Assembly: GCA_003161835.1 (NCBI GenBank)
Contig: PMNO01000111.1
Span: forward strand, 203 to 11,362
Length of the DNA stretch: 11,160 nucleotides
Origin: Myxococcales bacterium
GTDB taxonomy: Bacteria; Myxococcota_A; Polyangia; Fen-1088
Direction of reading: 5' to 3'
A program made the position numbers and the translations under genes. Position 1 is the first letter of the stretch, and each line of letters starts with the position of its first letter. The notes below the pieces were generated by a model. It was not told where the DNA came from. It saw only the letters and a program-made list of their open reading frames with translations, and searched no databases. This document shows positions 6,847 to 11,160 of this stretch, in pieces.

Positions 6847-8976
6847 TCACGTTCGGCGCGGCGGCGTCAGATGCGACGCCGAGGCGAGACCGGCACCGGG
6901 ACGACTCGCCGGATCGGAGGGATCGAATCCGCGAAACCGCGTCTCCTCGAGCTTGAAGTCGTCGCTGAAGAGGTGATGCATCAGGGCCGCCAGCCGCGCC
7001 GCTCCGGAACCCACGTGCGCTGCAATCGCTTCGGCGAATTGCCGCGCCGTCTGGAACCGATCATCCGGCTTCGGCTGCAGCGCCCGCTCGAGAACTTCGC
7101 CACAGGGTTGGGGCAGGGCGCGCAACAGGTGGAATTCCTCGGGGCCCGGACCTGTCGCTGCCTTTACCAGCAACTCGTAGGTGGTATTTCCCGCGTACAG
7201 AACCTGTCCCGTCACGCAGTAGTACAGCACCAAACCCAGCGAGAAGAGATCGGCGCGCGCGTCCACGTTGGCGCCCCGCGCCTGTTCGGGCGACATGAAG
7301 GTGACGTTTCCTTTCACGACCCCCGACTGGGTTCTCGTGACGCGGCCCTCCGCCTTCACGATCCCAAAATCGAAGAGCTTGACCTCGCCGCGCGCCGACA
7401 CGATGACGTTGCTGGGCGACACATCGCGATGGACGATGCCCAGTGGCTGGCCTTGTTCGCCCGTCTTGGTGTGCGCGTATTCCAGTGCCTTCAACGTTTC
7501 GTGCGCGGAATAAAAAGCCACCTCCGGAGGAAGCGGCCGGCCGTCCCGTTCCAAGGACCGGCCAGTCACGCGCATCAGATCCCGCCCCAGAATGTATTCG
7601 AGGGCCATGAAGTATTCCTCGCCGACCTTGCCGAAGTCGAACACAGGAACGATGTTGGAATGGACCATCGACGACGCCAGGTTCGCCTCGTCGATGAATT
7701 GATCGACGGCGGCGGGCTCCCGCGCTATTTCGGCGCGCAGGCGTTTGATCACGAACTTGCGGCGGAAGCCCTCGGCCCCGAACGTGACCGCGGTATAGAC
7801 CTCGGCCATGCCGCCTTCACCGAGGCGATCGAGGAGCGTGTACCGACCAAATGGCGCCTCGGCCGCGCCGGGCACGAGGACGCCGACGGAAGGAGGACTG
7901 GCGAGGGCGGCGGTGGCCGCGGCCCCGTCGACGGGCCGGTTTGATCCTGACCGCGGTGTGGTGGCGTCGCCCTGGCTGTCGACGGGCGGGATTCCGGCCG
8001 TTACGCGCACGTCCGGTTGCGTCGGATTGGAGAGTGCGGCTGCCTTCTCCGAGGCGACCTGCACCGCGAATTTTGGATCCCCGTCGCGCCGCCGGCGCCG
8101 GAGTCCCAGCACCAAGGCGGCACCCCCCACGACCGCGACCGATCCCCACACCGTCACCTTGCGCTCGGTCGCCGCCGCGTCGGCGTCGTGCTTGGCCGCG
8201 ACAGCCGAGACAAAGGTCCACAACCAGAGTCCGGGAGCCACGGGGGCCAAGGCCGCGGCCCACGCGCCGTCGGTTCCGTGAAATACCTGACCGGCGCTCT
8301 CGGATCCGAGGGCCTTGGTCAGAAGTGCGCGCTCTGATTCAGGGCCCGCGTCAATCAGCACGGCGCGCCCGTTGGTAAGCACCACCGCGCCTCCCACTCG
8401 GTCGGCCAATCCGCGCATGACCGCGGCGTCGACGGGTTTTGCCAAGAGCAGCACGGGCGGCCGGTCACGTCGTCCGGGCACCTTGACCGTGGTCGCGGCC
8501 GCGGCGTAGGGCCAGCCTTTGCCCACCACGATCTCGGCGGCCGCATCCCCGCGTTCGCGGACCTGCCGCAGCAAAGATTCGGCCGGCAGATCAGACGCGT
8601 CGATCCCTTCGACGGCATCCAACAGGAGGCCTCGGATCGAGACGGCATAGACCTTGAATTCCGTGCGCCAGGGCCGCCACCAGTCTTCCGTCCGCCAAAG
8701 ATCGCGCATCGTGCGCTCATCGACATTGCCCTGCAATGCAAAAACCAATCGGGGATTCGCGGCGGCGTTTTCCACCTTCAGCTTCAGATCGGACGCGACC
8801 GCCGCAAGGCTTTCGACGGTCGCCTGGCCGGCTCGCGCGGCGGTGCGGTCAGTCTGCTGACAGAGGGCCTGGTCGTGGGTAAGATCGACTGACGAAGAGG
8901 CCCAGACGCCGCCGGCTACCGCGAACGCCGCGACCGCAAACCCCACGATTTTCCTCACGTGGCAAGATTTTCCCAC
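6847..8976 (-). CDS. Transmembrane Ser/Thr protein kinase with N-terminal extracytoplasmic sensor
   Basis: A 709-residue Hanks-type kinase. A first membrane segment (about 9-27) is followed by about 245 extracytoplasmic residues starting with a long helix (about 48-82), then mixed strands that could be a Cache-like sensor. A second membrane segment (about 273-292) ends in five Arg, which puts the rest in the cytosol. After a low-complexity linker (298-376) comes the kinase: glycine loop LGEGGMAEVY (385-394), K411, Glu430, HRDVSPSN (516-523; D518, N523), DFG (536-538) and MSPE (561-564). All catalytic residues are present. The order is the reverse of many bacterial kinases, which have the kinase domain first. 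The start is GTG at 8976, with AGGA 5 nt upstream; a later in-frame GTG at 8958 has a poorer site. It is 31 nt behind the DUF4340 gene, probably in one operon. The ligand and targets are unknown; transporter linkage is inferred from position. Confidence 0.93.
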   Translation of the reverse strand: MGKSCHVRKIVGFAVAAFAVAGGVWASSSVDLTHDQALCQQTDRTAARAGQATVESLAAVASDLKLKVENAAANPRLVFALQGNVDERTMRDLWRTEDWWRPWRTEFKVYAVSIRGLLLDAVEGIDASDLPAESLLRQVRERGDAAAEIVVGKGWPYAAAATTVKVPGRRDRPPVLLLAKPVDAAVMRGLADRVGGAVVLTNGRAVLIDAGPESERALLTKALGSESAGQVFHGTDGAWAAALAPVAPGLWLWTFVSAVAAKHDADAAATERKVTVWGSVAVVGGAALVLGLRRRRRDGDPKFAVQVASEKAAALSNPTQPDVRVTAGIPPVDSQGDATTPRSGSNRPVDGAAATAALASPPSVGVLVPGAAEAPFGRYTLLDRLGEGGMAEVYTAVTFGAEGFRRKFVIKRLRAEIAREPAAVDQFIDEANLASSMVHSNIVPVFDFGKVGEEYFMALEYILGRDLMRVTGRSLERDGRPLPPEVAFYSAHETLKALEYAHTKTGEQGQPLGIVHRDVSPSNVIVSARGEVKLFDFGIVKAEGRVTRTQSGVVKGNVTFMSPEQARGANVDARADLFSLGLVLYYCVTGQVLYAGNTTYELLVKAATGPGPEEFHLLRALPQPCGEVLERALQPKPDDRFQTARQFAEAIAAHVGSGAARLAALMHHLFSDDFKLEETRFRGFDPSDPASRPGAGLASASHLTPPRRT
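6862..6881. terminator. Possible hairpin downstream of the histidine kinase
   Basis: CGGCGTC (6862-6868) pairs with GACGCCG (6875-6881) around a 6-nt loop, 21 nt past the histidine-kinase stop. It lies inside the 3' end of the convergent Ser/Thr kinase gene, because only 6 nt separate the two stops. No T-run follows, and the match may simply be coding GC-richness. Confidence 0.2.
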
Positions 8977-8981
8977 CGGGA

Positions 8982-9013
8982 TCCTGACCCGTCAACCGCG
9001 CCGCGGGTCAGGA
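8982..9013 (-). promoter_or_regulatory. Intercistronic hairpin joining a stop codon to the next Shine-Dalgarno
   Basis: On the minus-strand transcript, UCCUGACCCG (9013-9004) pairs perfectly over 10 bp with CGGGUCAGGA (8991-8982) around a 12-nt loop. The 5' arm contains the UGA stop of the DUF4340 gene (9010-9008), and the 3' arm contains the AGGA Shine-Dalgarno (8985-8982) of the kinase gene. A ribosome ending DUF4340 translation would open the stem and free that site, so translational coupling is likely. No U-run follows, so it is not a standard terminator. Confidence 0.55.
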
Positions 9014-10111
9014 CCCGGCGGCGATCTTGTCGGCGTCTGTCAGGGTGCTCGGATCGTTGTGCACGCGCACCCAGCCGGCGGTGTGCTCGGTGCGGGCGTA
9101 AACTTCGGCGCCGTTATTGGAGGGCGGCGGTCCATGAGGGCTGACCGGCGGCTCGGACCCTGCGGCGACGTCCACCTTACCCAGCTCCAGCCATCCCACG
9201 TTCTTCGAGCCGTCGAAGTAGTCGATGCGGGCGGCGAGCTTGGGCACGCCGGAGCTGGGAGTCTCGCCCTTGCCGAGTAATTCGGACGGGAACAGGCGCC
9301 AAACCTTATCGTGCCAGTTGCGCGCCAGCTCCTCGGGCTTGTCAGGGGCGGTAGCCGGCGCGATCTTGTAGGCGTTCTGGTCCTGGTGATTCTTGATCAC
9401 GAAGTCGCGGGTCTTTCCGCCAGACGATACGACCAGACGATCCACGTCGGCGATCTTGAAGGTGTGCAGCTTTCGGTCCACTAGCCGAAACGCGGCGCCC
9501 TGCAGGTCGGCCAGGATCTGCCGCGGCATCAGATAGACCCGGCCGTCCTTCACGTCGCGCAGATAATTTTCGCCGCTGCTCTGCGGCGGCTGGCCAATCG
9601 CAAATTCACGCGTTTCGCCGCGGGCCACGACGATCAGTTTCTTCTTGGCTACGTCGAGGCCCAGTTCTTTCAATTTCTTGGCGTCGAGCACCCCAAAGGC
9701 GCGTGCCGAACGAAACGGGGCGAACTCCCCCAGCAATTTCTCGGCCGGCTCATCTCCCCGCAGCCTCCGCAAGGGACGCGGCTTGGCGACGGCCGCCGCC
9801 AAGCTGCTCGGCGCCGCCGGGATCGTTGCGCCGGGACGCGCCGCGGACGCAGCCGGTTTCGCCGGGGCGGCGACCGGGGTCTTGTCTTGAACGTTCAACC
9901 AGACTCCCGGTTCACCGCTCTCGTTGCCGCGCCGAATGTCGACGCTGCCGTTTTCGTCCTCGAAATGAATGCTCTTCAAATCGCCCTTGGTGGAATCGAT
10001 CACCACGATCTCGCCCGCCGCGCGCTCGGGCTCCCTTTGCCAGGTCCCATACGCGACGGCCAGACCGACGGCCGCCAATGCGCCCTGGACGAGCAACCCA
10101 CGCCCGGTCAC
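9008..10111 (-). CDS. DUF4340 domain-containing protein
   Basis: A 367-residue membrane-anchored protein of the DUF4340 family, commonly encoded beside Gldg-type ABC transporter components. Residues about 5-21 form one N-terminal membrane segment (LLVQGALAAVGLAVAYG), so most of the protein is extracytoplasmic. About 34-75 is a first beta-rich part (GEIVVIDSTKGDLKSIHFED), 79-113 an Ala/Pro-rich linker, and about 137-275 the core, including FGVLDAKKLKELGLD, FAIGQPPQSSGENYLRD and RDFVIKN. The tail (about 315-335) is Pro/Ser-rich. The start is GTG at 10111, overlapping the upstream stop as GTGA with GGAGG 6 nt before; an extension to 10339 is only an out-of-frame shadow of the Gldg gene. Biochemical role unknown; probably a structural or binding part of the transporter complex. 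Confidence 0.85.
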   Translation of the reverse strand: MTGRGLLVQGALAAVGLAVAYGTWQREPERAAGEIVVIDSTKGDLKSIHFEDENGSVDIRRGNESGEPGVWLNVQDKTPVAAPAKPAASAARPGATIPAAPSSLAAAVAKPRPLRRLRGDEPAEKLLGEFAPFRSARAFGVLDAKKLKELGLDVAKKKLIVVARGETREFAIGQPPQSSGENYLRDVKDGRVYLMPRQILADLQGAAFRLVDRKLHTFKIADVDRLVVSSGGKTRDFVIKNHQDQNAYKIAPATAPDKPEELARNWHDKVWRLFPSELLGKGETPSSGVPKLAARIDYFDGSKNVGWLELGKVDVAAGSEPPVSPHGPPPSNNGAEVYARTEHTAGWVRVHNDPSTLTDADKIAAGS

Positions 10112-10122
10112 GATGCGCCTCC
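10108..10122 (-). promoter_or_regulatory. Shine-Dalgarno and GTGA stop/start overlap
   Basis: On the minus strand, GGAGG (10122-10118) lies 6 nt before the GTG (10111-10109), which overlaps the TGA stop of the Gldg-family gene (10110-10108). It fixes the DUF4340 start. The spacing is the same as in the Tld pair, showing a common coupling style in this genome. Confidence 0.8.
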
Positions 10123-11160
10123 AGCGCCAGGCGCCGTCGCCGGAACATCGCCCGCATCCGGGGTACGGCGCAACCGTCGCCGCCGGCGCGTGACGATCGC
10201 GCCGAGTCCCAGCACCAGCCCCGGGATCGCGAAGATCGAGGAATAGAACCAAGCCACGTCCTGCTTGCGGGTGTGCGTGATCGGGATGTCCGTCTCGGTG
10301 GAAATCTGCCCCGCGAAGGACTCCTCGCCGATCAGCCACCGGACCGGGTCCAAGACCAGAAGGCCGTTGCCGGCGAATCGAATGGCCTGATCGGTGAGAA
10401 AATCCGAGTCCCCGACGATGAATATCCGCTGTTCGGTCTTGTCGTTCTTTTTCGATACGGCCGCGGCCAGCTCCCAGGCCTTGCGCTCCTCGCCGGCGTC
10501 TTGCTGAAAGTTGCCGTTGCCGTCGGGAAACGTGGCGAAGTGGGCATGGACGGTGAAGTCCACACTGTACTGCTTCTGGGCGTCCGTCTTGTCTCGGATC
10601 GCCTCGATGGCCGTCGCCCCCGGCAAGACGACGGGCGCCCGCATGCCCTGACGCGACAGCGTGGAGACCGATGGGTGAGACGAATACAGGCCGGTCACCA
10701 AATTCGCGTGATCCGTGTCTTGGTGGGTGCGGCGCGCGTAGACTTGGTCGTTGGCAAGCGTCTTCATGGTGAGCTTGACGCCAAGCGGCTCCAGCAACTC
10801 GTGCAGATCAACGCCGCCGTCCGGATCGATCGCCAGGAACAGGCGCCCGCCGCGGGCCAGAAAACGCTGCAAGGCCCCGATCTCCTCGGGAGCGAAGGGT
10901 TGGGTGGGGCCGAGGACCATGACCACGGAGGCATCCTTCGGAACGTCGGTCGCCAGGCCCTCGGCGGGGCCCAGCTGGCGGATCTCGTGCCCCTGATCCT
11001 CGAGGGCGCTGCGCAGTTCGCGCACGCCCGGCCGCCGGTCGGTGTCGCCGGTGGGATCAAAGCTTCGCTCTCCGTGGCCTTGCGTGAAGAGCGTGATGCG
11101 GCTCGGCTTGACCACGCTCAGCAAGCGTTGTTGCACTTCTTTGTCGAGGGACTTCAGACC
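10108..11160 (-). CDS. Gldg-family ABC transporter accessory protein (5' partial)
   Basis: The C-terminal 350 residues of a Gldg/ABC-transporter-auxiliary family protein; the frame runs open off the window's end, so the start is upstream and the GTG at 11136 is internal. Visible family features are the LDKEVQQRLLSVV helix leading to a strand and TQGHGER (about residues 24-30), a Rossmann-like stretch VVMVLGPTQPFAPEE then GGRLFLAIDPDGG, a later FIVGDSDFLTDQ, and a single C-terminal membrane segment (about 305-323) followed by RRRRR. The main domain is thus extracytoplasmic with a short cytosolic tail. In related systems the preceding gene or genes encode an ATPase and an ABC-2 permease; these would lie beyond 11160. 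Residues 213-224 form a D-x-N-x-N-x-x-x-D-x-x-E loop resembling a calcium site. Family is confident; the transported substrate is unknown. Confidence 0.87.
   Translation of the reverse strand, partial: GLKSLDKEVQQRLLSVVKPSRITLFTQGHGERSFDPTGDTDRRPGVRELRSALEDQGHEIRQLGPAEGLATDVPKDASVVMVLGPTQPFAPEEIGALQRFLARGGRLFLAIDPDGGVDLHELLEPLGVKLTMKTLANDQVYARRTHQDTDHANLVTGLYSSHPSVSTLSRQGMRAPVVLPGATAIEAIRDKTDAQKQYSVDFTVHAHFATFPDGNGNFQQDAGEERKAWELAAAVSKKNDKTEQRIFIVGDSDFLTDQAIRFAGNGLLVLDPVRWLIGEESFAGQISTETDIPITHTRKQDVAWFYSSIFAIPGLVLGLGAIVTRRRRRLRRTPDAGDVPATAPGAGGAS

Noticed and set aside
6871..7944. Long open frame on the plus strand (357 codons)
   Set aside because: It is antisense to the Ser/Thr kinase domain, which has every catalytic motif in the other strand; the plus-strand translation shows no recognisable domain.
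10112..10339. N-terminal extension of the DUF4340 gene to 10339
   Set aside because: It lies in another frame of the Gldg-family gene and has no family similarity; the GTGA overlap with a strong Shine-Dalgarno and the membrane segment right after it mark the true start.

Overview
The window is very GC-rich, densely coding DNA. It most resembles a myxobacterium or relative (Myxococcota, formerly Deltaproteobacteria). The clues are a membrane Ser/Thr kinase whose catalytic loop reads HRDVSPSN, a soluble PAS histidine kinase with no adjacent response regulator, a Gldg/DUF4340 transporter-accessory pair, a large YwqK/MORN-like repeat protein, and GTG starts with GTGA overlaps. This placement is inference from gene content; no RNA gene or marker gene is present. 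I see no mobile element, CRISPR array or tRNA.

Layout. (1) 1-2762, plus strand: two TldD/PmbA-family genes overlapping by 4 nt. The first (5' end outside the window) keeps the zinc ligands HExxxH and a C-terminal Cys. The second has an N-terminal signal-like segment and has lost all three ligands, so it looks like a non-catalytic partner. (2) 2850-5105, minus strand, convergent with the Tld pair: a 751-residue protein with YwqK/MORN-like repeats, a TPR-like middle and an unrecognised C-terminal part. (3) 5106-5700: a 595-nt divergent intergenic region with a candidate promoter and inverted repeat on the minus-strand side and a tight hairpin over the ribosome binding site on the plus-strand side. 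(4) 5701-6840, plus strand: a cytosolic PAS-HisKA-HATPase histidine kinase. (5) 6847-11160, minus strand: a probable operon reading Gldg-family protein (5' end outside the window), then a DUF4340 protein (GTGA overlap), then a transmembrane Ser/Thr kinase (31-nt gap holding a 10-bp hairpin). It runs tail to tail into the histidine kinase with only 6 nt between the stop codons.

How the genes may work together. The Gldg and DUF4340 proteins are the usual membrane-anchored partners of an ABC-2-type transporter whose ATPase and permease genes would lie just beyond position 11160. The kinase downstream has a histidine-kinase-like topology (N-terminal extracytoplasmic sensor, C-terminal kinase) and may report on or regulate that complex. 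The Tld pair would form a TldD/TldE-type heteromeric peptidase, possibly in the periplasm. The most useful leads are the kinase-transporter operon with its stop/Shine-Dalgarno hairpin, the zinc-ligand-free Tld paralogue, and the large repeat protein. None of these is proven to be a new system by sequence alone.
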